64,000 bases of DNA from Veillonella magna DSM 19857 (GTDB taxonomy: Bacteria; Bacillota; Negativicutes; Veillonellales; Veillonellaceae), in assembly GCF_000428745.1 (NCBI RefSeq), contig NZ_AUAN01000007.1:48514-112513 (forward strand), in the 5' to 3' direction. Position numbers and translations under genes: made by a program. Below the pieces are notes generated by a model. It was given only the letters and a program-made list of their open reading frames with translations. It had not been told where the DNA came from and ran no database searches. Numbering within the stretch: the first letter of the stretch is position 1; each line of letters opens with the position of its first letter. This document shows, in pieces, positions 17,047 to 27,088 of this stretch.

Positions 17047-18237
17047 TTATTTGTCATATCCTACATGCTTTGTCAACCATAGTCCAAGACCTAAGGCGAT
17101 TACACCGAGCACGGTTAAATAAGCCACTACGCCGGGCCAGCTCCAAAATGTTAAAAATTGTCCGCCCAACGATCCAAACACGCTGGCACCAATATAATAA
17201 AAGAGCATATATAAAGCGGTAATCTCCGCCTTATCCGCCGAATCTAAACGGCCCGCCCAACTGCAAGCTGCCGAATGCGCACCGAAAAAGCCAAAGGTAA
17301 AAATGCCAATTCCCAACAACTTAATTACAATCGGCATAAATACGGATACCAATGAACCGACAAGCATACAAACCACGGACAGACAAATAACCTTGCCATT
17401 ACCGATAGAATCCGACATCATCCCCATAACTGTCGATGACACGGTTCCTAACAAATACAACAAATAAACAAAACCGATGGCAGTCTGACTAAAATGGTAC
17501 GGCGGAGCTAATAGTATATAGCTGATAAAATTATAAACACAGACAAAGGATCCCATAATCAGCATCGCCACCACATACACACCTACCAGATTACGGTTAC
17601 TCAAAATACGGCGCCCTTCATTCCACAACCGATGCCACGGAATAGGCGGCTGGCGCACAGCTTTCGGCTTCGGCAGTAACACCCAAAACAAAATCCCTAA
17701 TACAATATATAAAATTGCTTCGATAGCTAATGCATATCGCCACGACATATAATCTGTCAGAGTACTGAGAAGGATTCGCCCTACTAAACCGCCTACCGAG
17801 GTACCGCTCACATAAATACCCACTACGCCCCCAATAATGGATGGATCGAATTCTTCATTAATGTAAGCCACTGCCATTGCCGGAAATCCGGCTAACAGCA
17901 TACCTTGGCACAACCGCATCAGCAGAATAAGATGAAAATACGAACTCACCGCAATAAGCACCGCCAATACCGATGATAAGAGCAAACCAATAACCATCGT
18001 CAACCGTCGTTCCAATCGATTTGCCACACCGGCAATTAATAGCATTGATGCTGCCATACCACCGGTGCCAAACGAAACGGCCAAACTCGCCGTTGTCGGC
18101 TGCAATGTAAATGTTTTAGCCAGTACAGGAATAATCGGCTGTACACAATACTCGACACCAAAGGCAATCAAGCTACCAATAAATAAAGCTATAATCGCTT
18201 TATAATACTCCGTCGTTTTACTTTGTATACGCTCCAA
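17047..18237 (-). CDS. MFS transporter (YnfM-like)
   Basis: About 396 residues with 12 predicted transmembrane segments. MFS features: the N-terminal EYCVQPIIPVLAKTFTLQP, the loop 2-3 motif GVANRLERRLTMVIG, and CQGMLLAGFPAMAVAYINEE in helix 4, typical of YnfM-type drug or metabolite exporters. A GGAGGTG sits 8 bases before a TTG at 18237, which is preferred over the GTG at 18252. The gene diverges from the DASS transporter; the shared intergenic region contains repeated motifs. Confidence 0.85.
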   Translation of the reverse strand: MERIQSKTTEYYKAIIALFIGSLIAFGVEYCVQPIIPVLAKTFTLQPTTASLAVSFGTGGMAASMLLIAGVANRLERRLTMVIGLLLSSVLAVLIAVSSYFHLILLMRLCQGMLLAGFPAMAVAYINEEFDPSIIGGVVGIYVSGTSVGGLVGRILLSTLTDYMSWRYALAIEAILYIVLGILFWVLLPKPKAVRQPPIPWHRLWNEGRRILSNRNLVGVYVVAMLIMGSFVCVYNFISYILLAPPYHFSQTAIGFVYLLYLLGTVSSTVMGMMSDSIGNGKVICLSVVCMLVGSLVSVFMPIVIKLLGIGIFTFGFFGAHSAACSWAGRLDSADKAEITALYMLFYYIGASVFGSLGGQFLTFWSWPGVVAYLTVLGVIALGLGLWLTKHVGYDK

Positions 18238-18336
18238 GCTCTCCACCTCCACGTAGGTCCTTTTTCTCTAAAAGCTATACTTTTTATTACTATCATCCTC
18301 TTAGTATACTTTTTATTCATGCGTCCTATGTTTTCT

Positions 18337-18415
18337 AAGTACAACTCTGCTATAATCTAATTATACTCCAAAGTACATCCTCGTGCGACGGAGATACCTA
18401 TTTTTTATTGTACTT
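18337..18415 (+). promoter_or_regulatory. repeated AAGTACA-type motifs before DASS transporter
   Basis: AAGTACAAC (18337-18345), AAGTACAT (18371-18378) and ATTGTACTT (18407-18415). These match the half-sites upstream of the OPT transporter. A second repeat, TATACTTTTTATT, occurs twice just upstream (about 18276 and 18305). A common transcription factor is possible. Confidence 0.4.
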
Positions 18416-18484
18416 ATATTTTTTAGGAGCTATTATTCAGGAGTAAAATCACTATACTCCCATGCTCGAAAGGAGATGAGATGT

Positions 18485-19972
18485 ATGTCCTCACCATCTG
18501 AAGCAGTACCAAAACGGACAAAACTGCAAAACGGCGGTCTTATAGCCGGCTTTCTACTGCTCATCGCCATCTTGTTAATTCCTACCGCACCCACCCTAAC
18601 CAGTGCGGGGCATCGTATGATTGCCATTTTATTTTTCTCCATTGTCATCTGGATGACCAGTGCCGTATCCTATCCGGTTAGCGCCACTATGATTACGGCT
18701 CTCACGGCAATGCTTCTCGGCACATCGCCGGATATGGCTAATCCCGCCAAGCTAATGGGAACAAAAAATGCCTTGTCCTTAGCTATCTCCGGTTACTCCA
18801 ACACAGCTTGGGCATTAGTAGCCGCCGCTATGTTTATTTCGGTGGCCATGACCAAAACCGGTTTGGATCGGCGTATTGCTATTTCCGTTTTATCCAAAGT
18901 AGGAACTAAAGTAAGTCGCATTTATATCGGCGTTATCGCCACCGGCTTTATTCTCTCCTTCTTTGTCCCCAGTTCCACGGCTCGCTTGGCCTGCCTCATT
19001 CCGATTATTCTCGGTATCATCGAAAACCTAGGCGTTAATAAGCACAGCCGTTTCGCTTCGCTGCTCGTCATCGGAGCTGCCCAAGCCGATACGCTTTGGA
19101 ACATCATGGTTCAAACCGCAGCTGCACAGAACCTCATTGCCGTAGGCTTTATTAACAGTCAGCTTCATACTCATATCAGCTGGCTCAACTGGTTATTGGC
19201 CGCAGCCCCGTTCTCCCTTATTATGGTCGTTATTTATTACTTCCTATCCTTGAAGCTGATCAAACCGGAATTCTCGGAACTCCCCGGGGGGAAAGAACAA
19301 ATTCAACGCATGAAGGATGCTATGGGTCCCATGAGTTTTGATGAAAAGAAACTACTCACCATCTCCATTATTCTTCTCGGCTTCTGGGCCACCGGCGGTA
19401 AGTTGCACAGTTTCGATACATCCACAACAACCATCGTTGCTATTGCGCTTTTCTTTATGCCTGGCATTGGCATTATGGATTGGAAATTCGCTCAACCTCG
19501 TATCGGTTGGGGTTCCATCGTTATGTTCGGTGTCGGCATCAGTCTCGGTACGGCATTGTTGAAAACTAAAGCTGCACTTTGGTTGGCCGATGCTTTCATC
19601 AATGCCTTCTCCCTCGATCAGGCCGGAGCTTTGGCTCTCATCGCTATTATTGCTGCCTTTCTCATTTTAATTCATCTCGGCTTTGCATCAGCCACCGCTT
19701 TGGCAGCTGCCATGATTCCTATTGTTATTTCCATATTCCAACGTGTTGCCTTACCCGGCATTGACGCTGCGGCAGCTACAATGATTTTACAGTTCTCCGT
19801 TTGCTTTGGTTTTATCTTACCGGTTAACTCACCACAAGGGATGGTGGCCTATAGCTCGGATACCTTTGAAGTTAAAGATTTCATCAAAACCGGCGTACCA
19901 ATTACCATCATCGGATATATTTTATTAGTAGTTATGGCCGCTACCTATTGGCATTGGTTGGGATATGTATAA
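18485..19972 (+). CDS. DASS/SLC13 family anion (dicarboxylate) transporter
   Basis: About 495 residues with 11-12 hydrophobic segments. The ATG at 18485 follows AAAGGAGATGAG. Family features: SFFVPSSTARLACLIPIILG (the SST signature), QTAAAQNLIAVGFI, SATALAAAMIPIVISIF near the C terminus and LPVNSPQGMVAYSS. Members move di- or tricarboxylates or sulfate with sodium or by antiport. In a lactate/succinate-using Negativicute a C4-dicarboxylate is plausible, but the substrate is not shown by sequence. Confidence 0.88.
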   Translation: MSSPSEAVPKRTKLQNGGLIAGFLLLIAILLIPTAPTLTSAGHRMIAILFFSIVIWMTSAVSYPVSATMITALTAMLLGTSPDMANPAKLMGTKNALSLAISGYSNTAWALVAAAMFISVAMTKTGLDRRIAISVLSKVGTKVSRIYIGVIATGFILSFFVPSSTARLACLIPIILGIIENLGVNKHSRFASLLVIGAAQADTLWNIMVQTAAAQNLIAVGFINSQLHTHISWLNWLLAAAPFSLIMVVIYYFLSLKLIKPEFSELPGGKEQIQRMKDAMGPMSFDEKKLLTISIILLGFWATGGKLHSFDTSTTTIVAIALFFMPGIGIMDWKFAQPRIGWGSIVMFGVGISLGTALLKTKAALWLADAFINAFSLDQAGALALIAIIAAFLILIHLGFASATALAAAMIPIVISIFQRVALPGIDAAAATMILQFSVCFGFILPVNSPQGMVAYSSDTFEVKDFIKTGVPITIIGYILLVVMAATYWHWLGYV

Positions 19973-20025
19973 AAACATTTAGTACTATTTACTAGGTTCT
20001 TCTATTTAATAGTTTTCATAATTTA

Positions 20026-20106
20026 TTATAGAAAGCGTTGCTCGCAGGCACAGATAAATAAATTCCAGCATTTATTTCTTCTCTACTGTGAACAACGCTT
20101 TTCTAT
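20026..20106. terminator. long hairpin 3' of DASS gene
   Basis: The outer stem TATAGAAAGCGTTG pairs with CAACGCTTTTCTATA (one bulge). Inner paired segments are CACAG/CTGTG and AAATAAA/TTTATTT. The position after the transporter gene and the T-rich flanks suggest a terminator, overlapping the 3' end of the small minus-strand ORF. Confidence 0.45.
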
Positions 20107-20358
20107 ATTCTTTACGTATACCCAACTATTTCTAATAGCTGACTCCGTCGGTCGCACCGGTACTTTTAAATAACTTTGCACACTATCATACAAAATATCA
20201 TTCTTTCCAATCCGACCTATCCATGATGAGGGATAGGGGATTTTAAACATTCCTACTTGTACGAAATTATCATAAAACATACGGAAATTATCGTTTGATG
20301 GTAGTCGCTTGCCATTCCTATCATAGATAAACTCATACTGTATTAAATCCGTCGGCAA
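20083..20358 (-). CDS. hypothetical protein or gene fragment
   Basis: A 91-residue reading frame from a TTG. The same frame stays open further upstream, antisense to the acetyltransferase relic. The residue mix looks protein-like (YEFIYDRNGKRLPSNDNFRM, PYPSSWIGRIGKNDIL), but no family is recognised and there is no convincing ribosome binding site. It is probably the C-terminal remainder of a larger gene left by a rearrangement. Confidence 0.35.
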   Translation of the reverse strand: MPTDLIQYEFIYDRNGKRLPSNDNFRMFYDNFVQVGMFKIPYPSSWIGRIGKNDILYDSVQSYLKVPVRPTESAIRNSWVYVKNIEKRCSQ

Positions 20359-20562
20359 AGATACATTGAAACCTTTGCTGCCATGAACACAGCTAAAAAT
20401 ATGTCTGCCTATTTAGATTCTGCTTTTTCCTTTGAAAAAATTAGAGCTGAACTTCTAAATGTGCATTCTACTTTTTATTTTCTACATGATAATTCGAGTC
20501 TAGTCGGATACTTAAAGTTAAATGAAGCTATTGAGCTTGTGAGACACCGTAATCAGATGTAA
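20347..20562 (+). pseudogene. GNAT acetyltransferase remnant
   Basis: Translation from 20347 gives ETFAAMNTAKNMSAYLDSAF, then SFEKIRAELL and STFYFLHDNSSLVGYLKLNE. This is the typical N-terminal half of a RimI/PaiA-like GNAT. After LKLNEA it changes to unrelated residues and stops at 20562, before the acetyl-CoA-binding motif. The first roughly 30 family residues are also missing. A plain remnant; no function is expected. Confidence 0.65.
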
Positions 20563-20703
20563 ACAAACACATATAACTAACATGATGCCCCACTACAATA
20601 CGTTAGTATTACCGTTATACTACCATCATAAGCTGTACATTTTCTATACGATATGCTATACTACCAGTGTTTTTCGATATAGATAATAGGAAGGGACTCA
20701 TTC

Positions 20704-21156
20704 ATGAAAGAATTTATCAAAGGCTTTAAAGAATTCGCCATGCGCGGCAACTTTATCGACCTGGCTGTCGGCGTAGTTATCGGCGCCGCTTTCGGCAAAG
20801 TTGTCTCCTCGCTCGTTAGCGATATTATTATGCCGCCTATCGGTGTACTGCTCGGAGGGATTGATTTCTCCGACTTCTTCATTACCTTAAACGGTAAACA
20901 TGCAGCTACGTTGGCCGAAGCCAAAGCTGCCGGCATCCCGGTATTGGCTTACGGTAGTTTCCTGAACGCTATCGTTCAGTTCTTAATCATAGCCTTTGCT
21001 ATTTACGTTGTTATTAAACAGGTAAATCGCTTATTCCCCAAACCGGCTCCGGCACCGGAATCACGCAAATGCCCGTTCTGCAAACAGGACATCGCTGATG
21101 ACGCAACCCGTTGTCCGCATTGCACGTCCGTATTGGATGAAGCTGCTACAAAATAG
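20704..21156 (+). CDS. mscL: large-conductance mechanosensitive channel with C-terminal zinc ribbon
   Basis: 150 residues, forming the inner-membrane pentamer that opens under hypo-osmotic shock. The N terminus ([20 protein letters not shown]) and TM1 ([20 protein letters not shown]) are canonical; TM2 is [20 protein letters not shown]. The cytoplasmic bundle is replaced or followed by a Cys4 zinc ribbon (CPFCKQDI...CPHC, near residues 121-140). The start follows AGGAAGGG. The gene is monocistronic with its own terminator. Confidence 0.96.
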   Translation: MKEFIKGFKEFAMRGNFIDLAVGVVIGAAFGKVVSSLVSDIIMPPIGVLLGGIDFSDFFITLNGKHAATLAEAKAAGIPVLAYGSFLNAIVQFLIIAFAIYVVIKQVNRLFPKPAPAPESRKCPFCKQDIADDATRCPHCTSVLDEAATK

Positions 21157-21169
21157 CATATAACGAAGA

Positions 21170-21207
21170 AAGCGCCCCTTGCAATTTACGCAAGGGGCGA
21201 TCTTTTT
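21170..21207 (+). terminator. mscL terminator
   Basis: A GC-rich 10-bp stem (CGCCCCTTGC with GCAAGGGGCG), 7-base loop, followed by ATCTTTTTA. Confidence 0.9.
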
Positions 21208-21257
21208 ATATACACATCAACAAAATCAAATGAACATCTTTCATTATTTATAATGTA

Positions 21258-21758
21258 CTACTTAATAACCAATACCGGACATTTAACATGAGCAATTACA
21301 TGACTGGACACACTGCCAAGAATAAATCCCATAACTGCGCCTAATCCGCTGCTGCCCATAACAATAAGATCTGTACCGCGTTTTTCTGCCAAGTCAACAA
21401 GATACCGTTTCGGAGAGCCTACCGCATAAATCGTTTCTACATCAATATTCTTCGGCAAGCTATCTTCGATAGCACTGAGCATATCTTCTCCATGCTGACG
21501 TGCTACTTCGCGAATAGCACCTTGTACTTCATTGCCCTGTACTTCCGCACCTTGGCGATCTTCCATCGCTTTCAGAATCCGTTCACTCGCTTTCGGCAAC
21601 GCTGCGTAGGAATAAGAAAACAGATTTTGTGCATCCACTACATGAACCAAGACAAGTTTGCTACCGTGAAATTGCGCCAATTCCACCGCTTTATCCAACG
21701 CACGCATTGCATTGTCAGAACCATCCATAGGAACCATAATTTCTTTATAACCAGCCAT
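21258..21758 (-). CDS. universal stress protein (UspA family)
   Basis: 166 residues from an ATG preceded by AAGGAGG at 8 bases. It is a single Usp domain: the N-terminal strand YKEIMVPMDGSDNAMRALDK and the C-terminal ATP-binding motif G-x2-G-x9-G-S (GSSGLGAVMGFILGSVS), ending CPVLVIK. The intact motif suggests an ATP-binding member. Such proteins aid stress survival; the specific partner is unknown. Confidence 0.92.
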   Translation of the reverse strand: MAGYKEIMVPMDGSDNAMRALDKAVELAQFHGSKLVLVHVVDAQNLFSYSYAALPKASERILKAMEDRQGAEVQGNEVQGAIREVARQHGEDMLSAIEDSLPKNIDVETIYAVGSPKRYLVDLAEKRGTDLIVMGSSGLGAVMGFILGSVSSHVIAHVKCPVLVIK

Positions 21759-21892
21759 ACTACGCGCCTCCTTCAAAGGACAACAAGCACACCCGTAACC
21801 TATGAAACTCTTTTCTTACCTTGATTATACGCCATCATGATTAAAAAAGCTAGTTATCTTGCATTTTAAATATAGTTTTATAATCGGCTTGT

Positions 21893-23113
21893 TTACCACC
21901 ATTCGTTGATATACGTATTTTCTCTGGGAAATACGCTATCCAAGATCGTTACTATTTCATCAGATGCCTGCAAACGTCCTTCATATACCAAGTCCGATGC
22001 ATCAAGCCGTCCCATGAGAAGAAGGCTGAGCCCGCCGATAGTTATCGTGGCTTCTGCATTGTCCGGCATCTCACTGATTTTTTCTGCACTCATACGACTG
22101 CCACCTAATGTCAAGCGATAGGTTCCCGTATTCCACGGTGCCAATGTATCGGTGAGGCCCAAAGTAATTACCTTTTTCATTTCACCTTGTCCGTTACTTT
22201 CCGCCAACGACCGTGTCGGCACCTGAGCAAACGCATCAACAACATCTACAATACGGCTCATCATAAACGGCATTGTCGCATACCCTTGCTTACCGTTGGG
22301 GTGAAAAATATATGACGTATCCTGCAGCCCTTCGTTCCATCGTATCGTTTCTCCCTGCGAGCGATGATTATAAAGGTAATTCAATAAACTTTTTTGTGCC
22401 CGCCGCGTAGTATATACCATTTCACTAACCATAATTTCCGGCTCACCCAATTTATATGCCATATAGCCTTCCACGTTTCCCTTTTCATCGTGCACATAAG
22501 CAACCTGCACACCTTCAGCAGTAAAGCTTCCCAGCAAGCGGCGCCATTCTTTTTCGCCGCGCACGGCATAGCCGCTCAGCTTTTTCGTGTATACCTCATA
22601 TACCGGCGCCAGTAATGTCCACTCTTCTTCGCCGGCTAACAAACCATATGCTAATTCTTTACCCGACAAAGGTCGCAACTCTTCCAGCGGCATCGTCCGC
22701 ACCCATTGATGAGCATATAAATCCCACCCATATTGCTGATAAAAAGCGGCTTTCGATGGCATAAGAATTGTTAATCCTTGGTGACGTCGACGTAACTCCG
22801 TCAGCGCCGCGCCTAGGAGCTGCCCTCCCAAACCTCCGCGCCGAGCAATAGGATGTGTCGCCACACCAACCATATAACTGACCGGTAATTCTGCACCACG
22901 CACGCATAATGCATACTGCCGCAAATGAACCGTCGTCAATACTTTTCCGTTTTCTTCACCGACAAGCGTATGTTCCGGTTCATAGTGCTTACTAAAATAA
23001 TATTGAAAAAACGGATTATCTGCCGGTTCGAAACAATAGGCCCACAAGTCTTTGACTTGATCGTTTATCTTACCTATACGCTTTTCCGCCTCGGACGCCA
23101 ACATATAATTCAT
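21893..23113 (-). CDS. Eis-type N-acetyltransferase with SCP2-like C terminus
   Basis: About 406 residues. The ATG at 23113 is 8 bases after AAGGAGG. The N-terminal GNAT domain has the acetyl-CoA motif (VGVATHPIARRGGLGGQLLG, near residues 82-101) and ILMPSKAAFYQQYGW. A second GNAT-like domain and a C-terminal sterol-carrier-like domain (ATITIGGLSLLLMGRLDASD) complete the Eis architecture. Eis proteins acetylate amines, including aminoglycosides in mycobacteria, but here the substrate is unknown. Confidence 0.85.
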   Translation of the reverse strand: MNYMLASEAEKRIGKINDQVKDLWAYCFEPADNPFFQYYFSKHYEPEHTLVGEENGKVLTTVHLRQYALCVRGAELPVSYMVGVATHPIARRGGLGGQLLGAALTELRRRHQGLTILMPSKAAFYQQYGWDLYAHQWVRTMPLEELRPLSGKELAYGLLAGEEEWTLLAPVYEVYTKKLSGYAVRGEKEWRRLLGSFTAEGVQVAYVHDEKGNVEGYMAYKLGEPEIMVSEMVYTTRRAQKSLLNYLYNHRSQGETIRWNEGLQDTSYIFHPNGKQGYATMPFMMSRIVDVVDAFAQVPTRSLAESNGQGEMKKVITLGLTDTLAPWNTGTYRLTLGGSRMSAEKISEMPDNAEATITIGGLSLLLMGRLDASDLVYEGRLQASDEIVTILDSVFPRENTYINEWW

Positions 23114-23159
23114 AGCCATAACCTCCTTATACTGTGTCTGTTGTCATTACATTTTATAC

Positions 23160-23191
23160 AAAAAGGAGTCCCCCAAAGGGACTCCTTTTTA
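23160..23191 (-). terminator. terminator after DUF2156 gene
   Basis: A stem AAAAGGAGTCCC with GGGACTCCTTTT and short loop between the DUF2156 stop and the next gene's ribosome binding site. A/T tracts lie on both sides. Confidence 0.8.
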
Positions 23192-23212
23192 CATTGCATC
23201 GTCGCAATGGTC

Positions 23213-24127
23213 TTATTCTGCCGGTAACGGACAAATATCGGAATAGACGGCATCATATTTTTCCGCAAAATGATCCGGATGATAGGATTCCTTTGCCTTG
23301 CGAAGTCCCGGTAAGCCCATATCTTCTTCACGGTTGATAAACTCGTAATTAGCAAACTCATGACGAATAAATTCATTATTAATCGCCTGATACAAGCCGC
23401 GGATTGTAGGATTCGCCTTTTCGATATGAATTAAAGCAATGCGGTCATTCAACGGTTCGCCGATAGTAAAGGCCTCCACACGACCAAACAACTTAATGGC
23501 ACCACCAACTAAGCCCAATTCATCCCAGTGCTCGAATAATAACTTAATGGCTTCCAATTCATCTTCAATGCCTTCTTCATGATGTGTTTCCACCCACGAT
23601 TCGGCGGTAGCAATACAATCCGCAAACAAATCTTCCGTCAACGGCATATATTCGTAATTGGTGTACTGCATCCTGAATTGATTCAAATGGTTTTTCTTCT
23701 GCCGTAATTTTTTGCCGGACAAATTAATCAAGTCCTGTGATTTATAAATATATTCAAAATTGTCACGGTCCGGCGTAAATTCATAGCAATCCGGGCAAAG
23801 CTTTTGCATGCGTTCCATAATAATAGGGTTAACCCCTTTAAGCTGGAATTTTAAATTATTTTGCTTAAACCACTCTTTAGCTCGTTCTAATCCATCGACA
23901 AATTTTGCATCCTTCCCAGCAAATGGTGGCAGCAAGAACGGATCACGCTTACCGCCGCCGAGAATATAGAGAACGCCATCCTCTTCAGCCCAGCGAATAC
24001 CATACGGATCCTGCCACATGTACAATGTTGTAAAACAATTATCGGATGCTTCATAATGATGCTCTGCAAAGTACGCATCAATAAGTGGTTTATCTTTTAA
24101 CTCAAAACGCTTAAAGTCTAAAATAAG
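23213..24127 (-). CDS. DUF2156 (phosphatidylglycerol lysyltransferase-like) protein with atypical start
   Basis: DUF2156 proteins have a double-GNAT fold related to aminoacyl-tRNA-using transferases such as the MprF catalytic domain. Visible: YEASDNCFTTLYMW, LNLSGKKLRQKKNHLNQF-like region near residue 135, GRVEAFTIGEPLND and HIEKANPTIRGLYQAINNEF. The conserved N terminus (LDFKRFELKDKPLIDAYF) lies upstream of the first canonical start (TTG at 24025). AGGAGG sits at about 24134-24139, yet no ATG, GTG or TTG follows it in frame; the codons there are TTA, TTT, TTA. The 5' limit given is the TTA at 24127. It is either a non-canonical start, a lost start codon, or a sequence error. Confidence 0.7.
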   Translation of the reverse strand, partial: LILDFKRFELKDKPLIDAYFAEHHYEASDNCFTTLYMWQDPYGIRWAEEDGVLYILGGGKRDPFLLPPFAGKDAKFVDGLERAKEWFKQNNLKFQLKGVNPIIMERMQKLCPDCYEFTPDRDNFEYIYKSQDLINLSGKKLRQKKNHLNQFRMQYTNYEYMPLTEDLFADCIATAESWVETHHEEGIEDELEAIKLLFEHWDELGLVGGAIKLFGRVEAFTIGEPLNDRIALIHIEKANPTIRGLYQAINNEFIRHEFANYEFINREEDMGLPGLRKAKESYHPDHFAEKYDAVYSDICPLPAE

Positions 24128-24371
24128 ACTCGCCTCCTATATCTATAATTTCATGCTCTGCGCTGCGCATCGGCGCAAGCACATATATTTAAAAAATTCG
24201 GTTACGCTTAATTATACTATAGAAGTCGGTTTTGTAAAATAGATTTACAAAAATTTTGTACAATTATTTTGCGTATCATCCAAAGTAAATATATTCTCTA
24301 TTGTAGTCCATTGCTATGGCAACTACAATATATCTTTACTCCATTTACTGCTCATCTCCGCATAAACTGCA

Positions 24372-24424
24372 AAGGAAAAGGACCGCACAAGGTACCTGCA
24401 TAAAGCAGGTCCTGCCTGCGGCCC
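24372..24424 (-). terminator. probable gyrA terminator
   Basis: A hairpin with inner stem ACCTGC/GCAGGT and outer stem GGACCGCA/TGCGGCCC (one mismatch). On the minus strand CCTTTTCCTTT follows. It lies 64 bp past the gyrA stop. The rest of the 24128-24487 gap is AT-rich and without visible genes. Confidence 0.5.
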
Positions 24425-24487
24425 TTGCCGTTATATATACTGCGAAATCAACTATTAACAACGGTATAATAATCTTCGCCTGTGTAT

Positions 24488-26950
24488 TTATTCTTCTTCT
24501 AATTCAGATTTAGCAATAATTGCCACCGAGGCCACCTTATCGCCCGCATCAAGGCTTTGCGTTTTTACGCCGGAAATTGCTTTGCCTTTCTTCACTGCAA
24601 TATCCTTCATATCAAAGCGAATAATCTTACCTTGTTCGGAAATAAGCATAACTTCATCATGGTCGGTAACAATTTCTACAGCCACTACATCACCGGTCTT
24701 ATCAGTAATGCGGAAATTCTTCGTTCCCTTGCCGCCGCGTTTCTGAAGTCCATAAGCATCTTCGTTATTGCGTTTGCCAAACCCTTCTTCACTGATAGTG
24801 AATACTTGACACGCATCACCAGAATCGGTAATCACGCCTGCGCCGACAACTTCGTCACCGCTGTTCAGTTTAATACCGCGCACCCCTTGTGCGGATCGTT
24901 TCATAAGTCGTGCATCTTCCTCGCTAAAGCGAATCGCCATACCTTTACGGGTGCCGATGAGAACATCCTGACCACCGGTAGTAATGCACACGGAAATAAG
25001 GCGATCGTCTTCACCGAGAGAAATAGCATTTAACCCGCTACGGCGAATATTCCGATATTCTTCGATGCTGGTACGTTTAACCACACCTTGCTTCGTCACC
25101 ATAAAGAGATTGAGATCGTCCGACACTGTTTCAAGATCAATCATGGTCGTTACGGCTTCGCCTACATTGAGAGGCAGTACGTTGATGATGGCCGTTCCCC
25201 GTGAATTACGGCTGGATGCCTCAGGTACTTCATAACCCTTTAAGCGATACGCTCGGCCGGCCGTAGTAAAGAAGAGCAACGTATTATGCGTCCGCACGTG
25301 GAGAATCTGTACCACGTAATCATCTTCCTTCGTCTTCATGCCAACCACGCCGACACCGCCTTTATGCTGATTGCGGTATACGTTTGCATTCATGCGTTTA
25401 ATATAGCCTTGGCGTGTCAAAGTAATAACCATTTCTTCGTCTGCAATGAGGTCTTCCACATCGAGCTCGGACGTATCCACAGTAATTTCACTACGCCGTT
25501 CGTCACCGTATTTGTGTTTCATGTCCGTCAACTCTTCTTTGATAATACTGCGCTGACGATCTTCGCTAGCTAAGATGGCTTTCAAATCAGCAATCAACAA
25601 TTCCAACTGTTTGTATTCTTCTTCGATCTTTTCACGTTCCAAACCGGTCAAGCGGCGCAAACGCATATCGAGGATGGCTACCGCTTGTTTTTCGGTAAGA
25701 CCGAATTTACTCATCAATGCATTCTTGGCAATTTCATCGGTTTCGGAAGCACGAATCGTAGCAATTACTTCATCAATATGATCGAGAGCAATGAGCAAAC
25801 CTTCTAAAATATGTGCTCTTGCTTCGGCCTTATTTAATTCAAATTGCGTACGGCGTACGATAACGCCTAAGCGATGCGCAATATAATGATTCAATACTTC
25901 TTTTAACGTTAAAATTTTCGGATGGCCATCCACCAAAGCCAACATAATTACGCCAAACGTTTCCTGTAATTGCGTATGCTTGTACAATTTATTAAGCACG
26001 ATATCCGGCTGGATGTCTGCGCGCAATTCAACAACGATGCGAAGCCCCTGGCGGTCGCTTTCATCACGCAACGCGGTAATGCCATCAATAACTTTGTCGC
26101 GACTCAAAGCGGCAATGGATTCGATAACGCGCGCCTTATTGACCTGGTACGGAATTTCCGTAACTACAATGCGGTGCTTGCCCTTATTCATTTCTTCGAT
26201 ACGGGCCCGGGCACGCATTTTAATACTGCCGCGGCCGGTGCTGTAAGCTTTCTTAATACCGTCGCGTCCTAAAATCAATGCGCCCGTCGGGAAGTCCGGT
26301 CCCTTGATGGCTTTCATCAAATCCGTTACTTCCACATCCGGATTATCGATAAGCATAATAAGACCGTCTGCCACTTCGTTTAAGTTATGAGGCGGAATAT
26401 TGGTCGCCATCCCTACGGCAATCCCCGCCGAACCGTTGATGAGCAGATTCGGAATCTTAGACGGTAACACCGTCGGTTCCTGCAACGATTCATCATAGTT
26501 CGGCATAAAATCAACGGTATCTTTGTCAATATCCGCCAACATTTCCGTCGTAATTTTAGCCATGCGAACTTCCGTATAACGCATGGCTGCTGCCGAGTCA
26601 CCGTCGATGGAGCCGAAGTTACCATGTCCGTCCACCAGCGGATAGCGCGTGCTGAAATCCTGCGCCAATCGTACGGTTGCATCATATACGGAGCTATCCC
26701 CGTGCGGATGGTATTTACCTAATACATCACCAACAATACGGGCGGATTTTTTATACGGTTTATTCGGGGTCATCCCCGTTTCATGCATAGCATACAAAAT
26801 ACGCCGATGCACCGGCTTCATGCCGTCACGCACGTCCGGTAAGGCACGCATAACGATAACGCTCATAGCGTAATCGATATAGGAGCTCTTCATCTCTTTG
26901 TCAATCTGGACGGGTAAAATCTTACCATGACTCCAGGTCGTTTCCTCCAC
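24488..26950 (-). CDS. gyrA: DNA gyrase subunit A
   Basis: 820 residues. It introduces negative supercoils as A2B2 with GyrB, which is not in the window. The catalytic Tyr is residue 125 (AAMRYTE). The quinolone-resistance region [10 protein letters not shown] has Ser86 and Asp90 (E. coli 83 and 87), the susceptible-type residues. The C-terminal pinwheel contains the GyrA box QKRGGKG (736-742), which separates it from ParC. The start is GTG after GGTGAG. In many Firmicutes gyrA follows gyrB near dnaA; here it stands alone about 31 kb from oriC. Confidence 0.97.
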   Translation of the reverse strand: MEETTWSHGKILPVQIDKEMKSSYIDYAMSVIVMRALPDVRDGMKPVHRRILYAMHETGMTPNKPYKKSARIVGDVLGKYHPHGDSSVYDATVRLAQDFSTRYPLVDGHGNFGSIDGDSAAAMRYTEVRMAKITTEMLADIDKDTVDFMPNYDESLQEPTVLPSKIPNLLINGSAGIAVGMATNIPPHNLNEVADGLIMLIDNPDVEVTDLMKAIKGPDFPTGALILGRDGIKKAYSTGRGSIKMRARARIEEMNKGKHRIVVTEIPYQVNKARVIESIAALSRDKVIDGITALRDESDRQGLRIVVELRADIQPDIVLNKLYKHTQLQETFGVIMLALVDGHPKILTLKEVLNHYIAHRLGVIVRRTQFELNKAEARAHILEGLLIALDHIDEVIATIRASETDEIAKNALMSKFGLTEKQAVAILDMRLRRLTGLEREKIEEEYKQLELLIADLKAILASEDRQRSIIKEELTDMKHKYGDERRSEITVDTSELDVEDLIADEEMVITLTRQGYIKRMNANVYRNQHKGGVGVVGMKTKEDDYVVQILHVRTHNTLLFFTTAGRAYRLKGYEVPEASSRNSRGTAIINVLPLNVGEAVTTMIDLETVSDDLNLFMVTKQGVVKRTSIEEYRNIRRSGLNAISLGEDDRLISVCITTGGQDVLIGTRKGMAIRFSEEDARLMKRSAQGVRGIKLNSGDEVVGAGVITDSGDACQVFTISEEGFGKRNNEDAYGLQKRGGKGTKNFRITDKTGDVVAVEIVTDHDEVMLISEQGKIIRFDMKDIAVKKGKAISGVKTQSLDAGDKVASVAIIAKSELEEE

Positions 26951-27088
26951 AGTCTCACCTCATTTAACTTACATACACCGCGGTCCTCGCCGACGGCTTC
27001 TATACGTTCCATTACATATAATTTATTAGTACATTACATTATACCATTTTTTACAAATGCTTGCTACTTGCAGGAATCATTTGTTCGA

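Noticed and set aside
24119..24127. ATT at 24125 as the start of the DUF2156 gene
   Set aside because: It is well spaced from AGGAGG but out of frame with the conserved coding sequence because of the five-T run.
24488..26950. parC instead of gyrA
   Set aside because: The GyrA box QKRGGKG and full pinwheel are present.
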